Source: Amoebophrya sp. A120 (taxonomy: Eukaryota > Sar > Dinophyceae > Syndiniales > Amoebophryaceae). Taken from it: a stretch of 64,000 nt of DNA. The position numbers and the translations under genes were made by a program. The stretch spans positions 238,344 to 302,343 of the forward strand of contig CAJINV010000013.1 of assembly GCA_905178155.1 (NCBI GenBank), read 5' to 3'. Shown here piece after piece: positions 35,552 to 45,605 of this stretch (the stretch's first letter is position 1; each line of letters opens with the position of its first letter). A model generated the notes under the pieces. The model saw only the letters and a list, made by a program, of their open reading frames with translations. It had not been told where the DNA came from and did no database searches.

Positions 35552-38146
35552 TCATGTCCACGAGTGTGCTCGGATAAGTTTTTCCGCTCTCAAGCGATAG
35601 AATTTCCTGTAGGAATCAGTGATGTTTTCTTTTGATTTTCGGCCCGTCTCGAGCCAGTACCGGTTCATCATGTAGCTGTTCACGTGGTGTTCCCACAGCA
35701 GCTCCTGCGCTAGCACCGGCGTGGCTGGTTGACCCTCCGCGAGCGGATCGTGGTCCAAAATCGCGTCTATTACCGCATTATGAAATGCAAAAGCATCGCA
35801 CTACTTAGTATAAATCGCATGACAAATTTCCTCAGCATGAGAAATGAAATTTGTAATGCGGATTTGCCTTGGGAACAAGATTTGTAATGCAAGATTTGCA
35901 TTTATACGAGTACGATACTTTTGCACAGGATACGCATTCTCCACTTCAGTCGCGTCCACATCGAGTTTCAGGAGCGTGTACGAGGCCCGACTAGAGCTCG
36001 ACGGGCCGCCACGCAGTTGCCAAGTCTCTAGCCCAGCAGAGGAGTCTTGCCTTCTGCCTCCTCCCCGGTAGGGATGCTGCTGCCCTCTGGCTTGCAACAG
36101 GGAAGGGAGCCACTGATGTCTGCGCTCGGGAAACTGCGCAATCGGGTACTGGTGTAGCACAACCGAAGTGAGGCCGATGTCCATCCGATCGCGGAGGTGC
36201 GGTGGCAGACTTGAGAGAAAATCGTCTCGAAAGAGTTCTTTCATCTTTCCCCCAAGCAACCAAGGTTTTTTGTCGGATTTCTTATCGTTTTTCTTTTCCA
36301 CGCCTTCTCCGCCCCGCTGCGTTTTTATTCTGCCGATTTCGTGCGATTCTGGAAGAACAGAAGGAGTCGATGAGGCGAGAGGTGCTCTTTCGCGGTCAGA
36401 ATGCAACTCCGGCTCTATAATTTTCGCCGCTGCGGCATACGTGGCGTCGTGGTCACCGCAGCCGGGCTCCCAACCTTCCATGGCGTCAAATTCAAAATTC
36501 CCGCTCCGTTCCCAGGTGCTCGCCAGCGAGGCGAAAGTGCGAGAAACGTTGCCGGAGTACTGCCCAGCACCAAAGTCGAAATACAGTTTCAAACCAGCGG
36601 CCGCTGACGAGTTTTTTCGCGGGAGCAGGACGGAATCTGCAGTAACTGGCAAGACAAAACTCGGATCCTGGACGAAAAACGCCTCGGGGAACGAGGCGCT
36701 AGTAGGGTCCCCTTTTGTAGAAGAAATGTCAGTGTGTTTGGCAGCGGGTTCGACCATGCCGGCTGCTCCGCCTTTCTGGTAACTACTAGTCTCCGCATCT
36801 ATGCCTGCTTCTGTTTCACTCCCATCTTCGAAATTTGGCAAAAGACTTTCGCAGCCTGCCAATGGATGCCGCAAGTGGCCGATCAGCGGCTCGATGGGCT
36901 CTTTCCGGACAAAAGTGTATGAACCGACGGGCTGGCTCGAACCCGCTTTGCCCCAGCTCCGGTACGTGTACTCGAAGTGCGAAAAGACGGCGTTGTCATA
37001 GTGCATGTGATGGACAGTGCGGCGAGCCGCAGGACGTTGTCGCCGTGCCACATGTGTTTTCAATTCTCGAGGAAGATTCCGTCGAAGCCGAAACCTGAAG
37101 GGATTGAAGTAGTAGCCGGGCCGTGGGACGACTTCTTCTTGGCCATTTTTATCACTATCCGGCGCAGTAGATGCGACTACAGAATCCGTAGCCGTGGTGC
37201 CTCGATTGATCTTCTTTTCCTCAGCAGGCGCTCCTTCGATGAAGCACCACCCGTCGACTAATGTGCTGCTCTTGATCAACTTGGTCTCGCTCCCGCCAGG
37301 AGTTTTGCCAGCTGCCGAAAGAACTGTGAGGGCATTGTGTGCATAATGGGGCCCTGCACTTTTAACAGGCTCGGATGCTGCGGCTTCCCCATTTTCCTCC
37401 GCATTCTCGTGGTAGAACGCAACTTCTTTTGCGGCATTCGCCACAACTGCGGCGGCATCTGTACCCAGGAGCTGCTGGCTCTCACGCGAAAGGGATGACA
37501 GCACTGCAGCTGCCTCAACAAGCTCGTCTTCGCTCGTCGTGATGAAAAAAGTGTCCTCACGGTGCCGCTCATACTCGCAGCCCGTCATCACAAGAAAATG
37601 CGCAAGCTCATGCCGGTGCTCGGGTGCAAGGACGGCATCGCAAATTCCCCGACTTCTTTCCAGCTCTGCGATTTCTCGCAGCCACTTGTCCTCCCATGCA
37701 GAACTCGTATACTTTGCGTTGTGGAGGAAAAAAGTTAAACTTTCCTTCGTTGCGTCCGAGACTGGCGCGCTGGTGGTGCTGAAATCTGTAGTGCCCCATC
37801 TCGTACTTTCACGCTTCCCATGCCGCGAAAATAGACTCGCAGGAACACGTAACTCGTGCTGCGGAAGCCGCTGCCGGTAGCAGTCCGGTAAAGCGAGGTC
37901 GGAATGCATCTGCGCGGCTTGTTTTATCGATTTCCGACTGGCTTTCTTGCTATGCAGGAGCTCCTCGCGAACTCGTTTTAGGCGATCTCGGCCTGTCTGA
38001 TGTCCGTAGTGCCACCGCACTCGCTCGGGGTGGTTCTCGCTCGGGCATAGGTCTGCAACTACGCCAGATTCTGGATCATGCGGGAATTTCAGCGCTGCTG
38101 CAGTGCCACTCGTCGCGCTTCGAGGAAGCTGCTTCATGTGCCGCAT
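35552..38146 (-). CDS. FkbM-like SAM-dependent methyltransferase candidate
   Basis: Two exons (35933-38146 and 35552-35773) give about 810 residues from the ATG at 38146. The N-terminal two thirds are unrecognised, with Ala/Glu/Ser-rich linkers. Near residue 524 is a glycine motif (LYFDFGAGQYSG) like SAM-binding motif I, followed by an acidic turn (FDAMEGWEPG). Near residue 725 the sequence YTLLKLDVDATEVENAVIDA matches the K-x-D-V-x-G-x-E region of FkbM-type methyltransferases in spacing, although G is replaced by A-T. The exon join falls inside this motif, and removing the introner restores it. The substrate is unknown. It could instead be a related Rossmann-fold enzyme; the fold is likely, the reaction is inferred. 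Confidence 0.5.
35774..35932 (-). mobile_element. Introner element in methyltransferase-like gene
   Basis: A 159-nt insertion with the 6-bp duplication AATGCG on both sides. The inverted ends (TATCCTGTGCAAAAGTATCG and a TGCAAAAGCATCGCAC complement) match the element at 33934-34087, and the interiors share CTCATGCTGAGGAAATTTGT-like sequence. Excision restores VENAVID in frame. No placement within the duplication gives GT-AG; the best is GT-GC. Confidence 0.85.
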
Positions 38147-38421
38147 CGCTTGCGCTCGACGGCAAAAGTCCGAGCTCCGTGAACTACACCACTTGCGAGA
38201 CTATCCTTGATTCCATACCACATCGCGCGCACAAGTTCCGATCGATTGAGATCTTTGCTGCATGAACAAAAAAATCCAAAATCAATGGCACAAACTCAAT
38301 ATACCCCAACGAAAATTCATCAGAAACCGTAGAAGCAAAAACCCGCACGAGCGTAGCCTGTTTCTTACAGAAATCACACGCAAACCATCACTCGTCCACG
38401 GAGCCCGTCCCTACAGCAGTT

Positions 38422-39655
38422 TCATAATGCAAAGTCCAGGATGAAGACTCGCCGGGTTTTGCGGATTTTTCGCGGAAACACGTGCATGTGCGCACCGTGC
38501 AGCATGTTGGTGTCGAAAATGAATCCTCCGTACTTTTTTCCCGTCATCAGCACAGTGTCTTCCTTTCCCAAAGCGGCTTCCACTTCCCCGTCCGCAAGGT
38601 TTTTCAGATAGCCCGCGTTGCCGAAAGTGTGAGTCGCGGGAAACCAGTCCAGCCGGTGTGATCCCCGCAACAGCTTCGTCGGCCGACTGGTGAGCGGGAC
38701 ATCCTCCAGGTAGATGAAGGCCTTCAGCCGGCGGCCGCACCCGTCGTGGTGCCAGACCCCGTTGTTGTAGTCGGAGGGCTCCCAATCCTCTTTCAGCTCG
38801 TGGCACTGGATTCCGTGGTAGGAAACATCCACATCGCCGACATACCCGTGCACCAGCTTGCGCAGCAGGGACGTGGGCTGCGCCAACAACTGGTTTACCA
38901 GGTAGCGGTGCGGCAGGATGCCGGAAATGTGCCGGGCCGTGGCGTTCGAAGTAGAAGAAGGGGCGGACGAACTTGGTGTTTTCCTCCGCACACCTGCAGC
39001 GTCCTGCCCGTGCGAAGACCTGTCTGCCCCATCGTCCCTGCATTTCGAGTTTTCTTTTCGGCTTGACGTTCTCAGAATGGAAAATGTGCAAACTTTGCTC
39101 ATCCACTGACGATGCTGACATTGCCAGATTAACAACAAACCGAAAATAAACATGTAGTGCTCACACGGCGATGGAATGCTTATTCTACAGAAAACCGCGC
39201 TTGGATCATGCATTATGCTACTTGATAAAATTTCCCGACAGCAAAGCGATTCCTTTATACACCGATAAGGGGCCGCAGTTTCAGCCGTGGCACTGCTCAG
39301 GTCACCCGATCGCCCGGAAGAGTCCTCGCGTCCTGGGGGTGGCTCTGCCAACAAAGAGGCTGCGTCTACTCCGTCCGGCCACGGCAGGGAGTCCCAGTGC
39401 TCGATTTGTAGGAAGCCCTCCCGGCGAAACTGGCGAATCATGGACTGCTCCGTTGGGGATACACTGGCCCAGAAACCGCTGTCGTGCGCAAAGCCCGGAA
39501 ACCAGGCGAGCTGGTCAACTGCGAAGGTGAAACGGTTGATGCGACTCCGAAAGAAAACATCCTGCACGTGCCGGAACAGGGCCTGTGCCTGCAGGAAGAG
39601 CGAAGTGGTATTTCTTTGAGGTACTCCTGTAGCTGCTGGCTACACCAAGATCGGG
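38422..39655 (-). CDS. PhyH-type 2-oxoglutarate/Fe(II) dioxygenase
   Basis: The minus frame contains GVWHHDGCGRRLKAFIYLED, with the HxD iron ligands. It continues through GYLKNLADGEVEAALGKEDT to a distal histidine in NMLHGAHMH and an arginine in RRVFILDF, which would bind 2-oxoglutarate. This order is that of the phytanoyl-CoA dioxygenase (PhyH) family. The N-terminal part (FWASVSPTEQSMIRQFRREG) also fits. Between about 39.07 and 39.26 kb the frame carries hydrophobic, Cys-rich filler that looks like an unspliced in-frame intron. The frame is open upstream of 39567 to at least 39655, with a plausible acceptor (CTGCAG) near 39,594. The substrate is unknown. The stop is TGA directly after the conserved C terminus. 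Confidence 0.75.
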
Positions 39656-39732
39656 CGACCTTATTGACTCGGCTGGAAGGCGGCTGGAGGCTGAGTTTTG
39701 CTCCACTTCTTGGTCCTGCAGGTTGCTTCCGA

Positions 39733-39776
39733 CGTCGAAAATTCTTGTTTCATCCGGTTCGTCAAGACAGGAAGAT
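39733..39776. repeat. Dispersed 45-bp repeat, copy 1
   Basis: Contains TTGTTTCATCCGGTTCGTCA followed by AGACAGGAAGAT. It shares about 44 bp with copy 2 (40651-40696); copy 3 is at 42291-42340. Confidence 0.8.
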
Positions 39777-40159
39777 CGAAAAACATCAGTATTGCATTTT
39801 GAAGTAAACAAAACTAACTACTACTTGTACTTGACTGCTAAAGCTATAACGGAACTCATTTTTGCCTTGCGATCTTGAATTTTGGAACCTGCAAACGGTT
39901 TTAGAGACAGGAGATTGAAAGTAGGAACGCAGCATAGAAAGCGAGCAGGAGAGAGAAGAAATCAGAACAAGAAGAAGAGGGGAGAGCAAAGATTTCGTTG
40001 TTAGTTTCTTGCGGTCTGCTGGTAGTGAACGTCTTCACCAACGCCTTAAGCACCGGCCTAAACCTACACCCCGTTTGCCGACAGGGTGCAGATCGATCAT
40101 GATCCGCGGCTCCAGCCATGCATAAATCTTCGCTGAGAGATCAAGAGCCTAAAGATGCT

Positions 40160-40315
40160 AATGCTTGCGCAAGCACCTATCTCTCAGAAGTGGAGCACTC
40201 TCTCATGCATATCTCTCATGCGTACTATCTCTCATGGATGAATGCGCATCGTCATTGTCTCTCAGAGCTAGAATCGCACTGCTCTTTGAGCAGAAAGCAT
40301 GGGAAAATCTCTCAA
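40160..40315. repeat. TCTCTCA-rich stretch
   Basis: The heptamer TCTCTCA recurs about seven times in 160 bp, often as TCTCTCATG, at irregular 10-40 bp spacing. Confidence 0.6.
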
Positions 40316-40535
40316 AAATGAAAAATGAAATGGAAGTGAAATAAGTGACACACTCAGATGTAGAAACGAATGCACCGCTCAAATGGGATGCACTTCGTGC
40401 ACGAACAGACTTTTTACTTTGCATTCCATAAAATGTCTATTAAGAGAGCTGCCTCTATCTTGTAGCCATGAGTCAGCCCTGGGATGGAGGACAGGGCTGG
40501 CGGCGTATGGAATTAGGAGCGAAAGGAAGCATCTT

Positions 40536-40639
40536 GCCCGCCTTTGGCGTGACCCTCCCAGATACCAGAAACACTAGCCCGCCTTTGGCGTGACCGTGTG
40601 AAGGAGAGAGGTAGCATCTTGCCCGCCTTTGGCGTGACC
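40536..40639. repeat. Three copies of a 19-mer
   Basis: GCCCGCCTTTGGCGTGACC occurs at 40536, 40577 and 40621. Copies 1 and 3 are preceded by AGCATCTT. Confidence 0.85.
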
Positions 40640-40650
40640 CGGTTCTTCAA

Positions 40651-40696
40651 ACGTCGAAAATTCTTGTTTCATCCGGTTCGTCAAGACAGGAAGATG
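40651..40696. repeat. Dispersed 45-bp repeat, copy 2
   Basis: Matches copy 1 over ACGTCGAAAATTC through AGGAAGAT, and copy 3 over the right part, including GATAACAACGCT. Confidence 0.8.
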
Positions 40697-40962
40697 ATAA
40701 CAACGCTTACAACAGTGAAAAACGCTTTCGCTTTCAAAATTTAAATTTTTTTGAGGCCCCTTTGCAGCATCCGGCCCGACTGTCCTCATCCGCGTCGCCC
40801 GACTTAGCGGCCCCACAAGCGGCTCCGGATTCTCCGACCTATTAGCTCCTTCTTTTTGAGATGTAGCTTGATAGTGACGAATGAGAATGCGAGTGAAAGT
40901 ATGTAGCTTGTCGCGGTGATCGCTAGCGCAAAGTAGATAGCATGTGAGACGTTTTGTGACAG

Positions 40963-41397
40963 ATGTGCTCTTCCGCGGGCGATGTGCTTTTCCGCAAAGC
41001 GCTCTCCGTCAATGACGGCGCAGCTGAAATGCCGCGCGTGTTCGTCTTGTCGTCGGACCAGGCCGATTGCGAGATGCGCTCTGCCTGGTCGATCGCACAT
41101 GAACTAGCAGCGGCTCCACAATTTGGAATGCACCACAGGGACAGTGGGCACGCCAACAAGGGCCGCAAGTGGTCCCAACTCGCACAAGATCTGCGGATTT
41201 TGACCGGGGGCAAAATAAGCCGCAAATCCTTGCGGGGCGGACTGGATCGCGCTGCCAAGCGCCTGGCAGCCGCAAAGCAGGACAGCAAGCCCTTCAAATA
41301 CGAAGACAGATGCGACCGCGAGACGGGCTGCAAAACGCAGAACATGTTGGAGCAAGGTACTGGGGCGCGGCTTAGTGAGTGCTTTTCACTAGTGTGA
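40963..41397 (+). CDS. Possible exon of unknown gene
   Basis: A plus-strand frame of 144 codons in GC-richer DNA. The part from MPRVFVLSSDQADCEMRSAW to NMLEQ has balanced composition and a basic helical stretch (SRKSLRGGLDRAAKRLAAAK) that could bind nucleic acid. A GT donor-like site (CAAGGTACTG) follows. The minus strand is also open over 226 codons, but its translation is Ser/Cys/Arg-rich and less protein-like. No family is recognised. Confidence 0.3.
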   Translation: MCSSAGDVLFRKALSVNDGAAEMPRVFVLSSDQADCEMRSAWSIAHELAAAPQFGMHHRDSGHANKGRKWSQLAQDLRILTGGKISRKSLRGGLDRAAKRLAAAKQDSKPFKYEDRCDRETGCKTQNMLEQGTGARLSECFSLV

Positions 41398-42279
41398 GGA
41401 GCGGGGGCGTTGGGTCTCCGACAGTGATCATCTCGACCTTCCGGAGGCCCAAATAATCTCTGCTCTGGGTGTGCCCTTGACCCTAGTTTATGCCCCCCCC
41501 CTTGAATGCATTTTTTTGAGGCCCAAAAATCGCGAAAGCATTTTGTACAGGAACTAAAAAACGCTTTCACTCGATTTCTATACCCCTTCTTATGTTTGGC
41601 CAAAGCCTTTCATATGACCGTCACAAATCGTCACGGGTTTGAGCCTTCTGATGGTCAAGGTTTGGCCATGTCCTCGACTCAGGTTATCACAATGCTGAAA
41701 AATTTCTCTCCAGGTACAAAGATAGTGAACCTCGGTTCCCATTTTGGCCCAAGTAACAGTGGGTAGGCCGCCTGCGCCCTCAAACCCAGGGCGCCGGGGC
41801 CAGGAGTCTTCTTGGCAATGTCTGTGGCCTCGGGCCCGGTGCTTATTTATTTAGGGGGCTAGTGGAGGGGTTGTCGTGGTATTTTGAGCTGGGGGCCTGT
41901 TTGGGCGAAGTGCTTGCATCTGGGTGATATTTCTACACAATTATGGCAAAAACAGACGTGCTCTGGCCCACTCGGATCAACCGAAGGACAAGCATACTAC
42001 TTGCCGTCGTTCCAGTGGGAGAACCGAGGGCGGGGCTGGACGTGACCGATCGCCAGCCGTGGCGTTTCGGACTGGCGCCCAAAATGCCGCTCAAGGCGAT
42101 ACACAGCTCCGGACCCGCAGCACTCCGGGCAATGGATTATGCAAAAAACGTCCTCAAATGCGGGCACAAATTTACGCTACCTATCACCGCGACAAGCTAG
42201 CTTAATAATATTACTACTTAAGTGACATCATCAACATACTCCAGTAATTCAGGTAGCGAAAAAAGGTCCCGCGACTCAC
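41398..42279. other. No supported gene
   Basis: A plus frame at 41943-42200 is open without motifs. Further exons of the flanking genes may lie here. Confidence 0.35.
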
Positions 42280-42703
42280 CTGCCCGGCACCTTGTTTCGT
42301 CCGGTTCCGGTTCGTCAAGACAGGAAGACGATAACAACGCTACGCCCACCTCTGCCAAGGCCGACGCTGCGGGTCTACTAGTAGCGCTCCTGCAACTAGC
42401 TCTCCACCCGGAGAACAAGTCCATGCCAAGTCGTCCACGCCGTACGATGCCCAATTTCTGCAGAGTGCGCTTCTGTGCGTACTCGGGTCCAAATTTGCGA
42501 AGAACGTTCTGGCTGAGCAAGTGCTGCTCCCGTGAAGCGTGCTCCCTCGCACCTTTCGATGCGAACGCCGGGTTGTAAAAGTCGTCGTTTCCAGCACGAG
42601 AAAGCTCCAGCTGCACGTCGCCACGGTTTCCGCTCGTTAGCGTGGCCAGAACGAGTAGAGAAACAACCACGAGGCCTTTCGAAATGCGCAGAGTCGCGTG
42701 CAT
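42280..42703 (-). CDS. First exon of a small secreted protein
   Basis: From the ATG at 42703 the exon begins with a clear signal peptide (MHATLRISKGLVVVSLLVLA, cleavage likely after TSG). About 115 mostly polar residues follow, with LSRAGNDDFYNPAFASKG and LLSQNVLRKFGPEY. A consensus donor GTGAGT at 42279 suggests splicing after CRAG. Without splicing, the frame would end at 42218. The end of the exon contains copy 3 of the dispersed repeat, read as SSCLDEPEPDETR. Later exons were not found. The protein would enter the secretory pathway; its function is unknown. Confidence 0.55.
42291..42340. repeat. Dispersed 45-bp repeat, copy 3, inside coding sequence
   Basis: Same core as copies 1 and 2, with a 6-bp CCGGTT duplication that keeps the frame. 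It lies within the exon of the secreted protein. Confidence 0.75.
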
Positions 42704-44107
42704 TTTCTTGCAGTATGTGTATGTCTCCGCTGACCGCCGTGCAGAGCGTTCCAAAAGCGGGAAGTAGCTTCGCGTGCTTTCCCTGCCGAACGAAATTCCG
42801 TAGCGCGAAGAGTCGCCTCCTGCACTCTCGGAAAAGAAATGACTTTACTTCGGGATTGCGACAAAACTGTCTCTGCGTCTCCACATGCCGCAAGAGAACT
42901 CAACTCTGATCTTGCAGTCCCCGCGAAAAGGTTTTAGTATCAACAAAATGTGATAAATTATCGATCTTCATCACTTTGTCTATCTTTGTATTGTTTGCTG
43001 GAACGAACACCATTACGAGCTGCGGGCTCCTCAAAGATCCTAAGTACCTGTGTCTGACGAGGCATTTCTTACGGTTGGCTGGCAAAGGCCTAGCGACGTA
43101 CTTCGAATGAAATTTGGAATGAGTAGTTCGTCTTCTTGTGCTACCGCAACTACGACATTGCTTGGTGTATTGCGAGGCACGACAAAAATGGTAGCTGCTG
43201 CAAGAAGCAATTAGACACTTGTTCTTTCCACCACGAGACAATGTTGATTGTGCGTCTAGGAGAATGGGAGATGCTACACAAGGTTTTCTCTACTTCTATC
43301 TAGACAATTGCTTCGTAATCCGATCCAAGGAAGGAAAACTCGAAGCGACTGAGTCCCCGACAACCGCGCGCAGCGCGTTGGAGGATTTTTGGAACCTTTT
43401 CATGCATCTTTATCTTTCGATCGAAGGTTTCCTTTCCCATTAGTCCCTTCGCTTCCAGGACGACGGCGGCACTTCTGCCATTTGTGTTCTTCCCTCATCT
43501 GCCCTGCGGCTTCGCATCCCGTGCCTGTCAGCATCTCTGTCTTTGCGCCAATCGTGGTCATCGTCAGCATGCGTTTCGAAATTGTATTGGTGCATCGACC
43601 TGTATCGGTGTATGTTTTTTTATTTAATAGAGCGCACAAGGATAGTACCCATGAAATCTGCGCTGGTTCTATACTGATCACGAACCCGCACCAGTGTCTC
43701 TTCCACATTTACGCTTTGCATTCTAGTCGTGACGAATGCATAGCAAAAGTCTTCATCAATGTGGTCGCGATAGCAGAGAAAGTACTACCTCGCCTCGATT
43801 TCCCACAGGAGCACAATAAAACATTACGTGTTCATCATCCTTCCACTTTCGCTGCTGTCGTCGCTTTTTTTCCTCCGACCGCGGTTCTGTACAATTCTCC
43901 GCATATTATACTGCTGCTCGTGGTTGCCGGAGACTGCACGGCCCTCCGTCTTTTCCCTCCTTCCGAGGTCGTTTCTTTTCGCTCTTCTATCAGAGAGTTT
44001 GCGGGCCTTCGCCGGAGACCGGGAAGTGCGTTCTGGAGACCTGCGTGTCAGTTACAGTATGGCAAATCTCCAGGCGGGCAACTTATGTATGCTATTTTTA
44101 GTTGTTT
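42704..44107. other. No supported gene
   Basis: A plus frame at 43389-44141 is open for 250 codons, but it is rich in Ser/Phe/His/Pro without a domain, and I treat it as chance. Confidence 0.4.
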
Positions 44108-45605
44108 TTACTCATGCCTATTCGTACATTCTTCGGCGTGAGGTGGAGCAAGACGCTGCCCGACTAGAAAACGCAAGTACTGCGTTCTTGACGAATTATC
44201 GTCGTCGGAGCTACTTGAGTCGGCCGAGGAAGAAGAGGAGGAGGAGCTGCTGGACTCGGAGCCTGCTGATCCCAGCGAGCCGCCAAACGGCCTCGGGGGC
44301 AGTCCAGATGAGCAAACGGAAGCTGAGGCTGAACTCTCTTCGTCGGAGCTGTTTTTTATTTTTGAGAAACAAATGACTTTCCACGATCATTGTCTTCGCA
44401 GATGCACCCTGGCATCGTGTTTGCACTGCAAGGCAGATCAGCAGAAGAAGGACGTGCTTCGACACAGGGACTACCTGCTGCTCTCGTGGGCTGTCTGTTT
44501 TGTGGCAAAAGCTTGACCCCATTGCGGGCGGTGTCCTCCCTTATTCATCTCGGGATTTGCCTTGCGGTCGTTACTTGTGGTTGGCTCGTTTGGTGATTGG
44601 AAGCTAGACGTCGTGGCAGCTCCCTGATACCTGTCTTGGGCGACCGGTGCGGGACCACGATAATTGGCAGAACTACAAGAGGGGGGACAAATCTCCGATG
44701 CGCGACCCTGGCGATTCGCATCCTGCTGAGCCGGCTCCTCACTTGCCACTGCTGTAGCAGAAGACGAGGCGTTCTCTCCCGTAGAATTTCCGGCTCCTCT
44801 TCGGCCACTGACAGCCCCCGTCGACGGTCCCCAACACTGCAGGCCCCGCGTAAGCCGTGGGTCCAGGCCCGGTTTCTTTGGTTCCGTGCGGACCCGAGGG
44901 TGCTCCTCGTCCCACTGCTCTGTGATCTGGTAGCACTGGCGCCAGGTGAAGTTTGAAGTTGCCAACGCGGCGCGCAGTTCGCGGCTGCTCTTGTCCCGGA
45001 AAAACCCGGCCCACTCTGCCACTACCCTGTCGGGAGTCGATTCCTTCCATTTCTTGGCGTTTTTCGTCGGCGCTGCACTTGGCTGCCACAAGTGCGACCA
45101 CGATTGTTCATTTACCTCGCAGTTATCAGAATGATCGTCAGTCTTCTTGGAGGACGCACCCAAGGCCACTGGAGCTTCACCCGAAGCGCGCGCTTCTTGC
45201 AAATCGATGCGATTTTGCTCCGCAGTCGAATTTGCGGGACAAGTGCGGGGAGCTTCAGATACTTCGTAGCTGCTCGGCTTGCTGTAGTAGTAACTCCAAT
45301 TTTTATCATCTGCTTCGGCCGAAGAAAACCTGTCTTCCTGCGCCGGCGGGATCGCGCTGCCGCTCACGGAGACCGGTTGCTCTGGAGGGCTTTGCTCTAT
45401 TCCCTGATTTCTCGAAGCTGCATGTTTTTTTCTGCTGTCCGCGTTGCGAAGCACTTGCGCCAAGGTGTCGGCAGTCACAAGCTGCGAAAATTTTTCGATA
45501 TCAAGACCGGCGCAGGCGAGGAAGGTCATAAAGTGCCGCCCGATGACCTCACGAATAGTCTCGTCGAGCGCCGGGTCGCCTTCGGCAACGCAGTACCGTT
45601 ATCAC
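44108..45605 (-). CDS. Unknown protein with acidic Ser-rich tail
   Basis: The main exon runs to 44475 and reads through ALDETIREVIGRHFMTFLAC, LDIEKFSQLVTADTLAQVL and a Ser/Ala/Glu-rich body with WAGFFRDKSSRELRAALATS, ending HESS. A GT-AG intron of 126 nt (44349-44474) follows. Exon 2 (44108-44348) continues in frame with SDEESSASA, a run of ten serines and DSSSSDDD, ending in TAA. The splice fuses Ser codons on both sides (ESSS-SDEESS), which supports the join. The frame stays open 5' of the ATG at 45529 up to two stops near 45,605, so an upstream exon is likely. An acidic Ser tract suggests a phosphorylated nuclear protein, but this is only composition. Confidence 0.55.

Larger units (their letters stand above)
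39656..40962. other. Repeat-bearing intergenic stretch
   Basis: No gene seen. It holds two copies of a 45-bp dispersed repeat, a TCTCTCA-rich stretch and a three-copy 19-mer, listed separately. Confidence 0.5.

Noticed and set aside
40960-41603. 226-codon minus-strand frame opposite the plus-strand exon candidate
   Set aside because: Composition is dominated by Ser, Cys, Arg and Pro in the manner of an antisense shadow.
43389-44141. 250-codon plus-strand frame
   Set aside because: Ser/Phe/His/Pro-rich without domains, and it overlaps the spliced exon of the minus-strand gene at 44108-44348.
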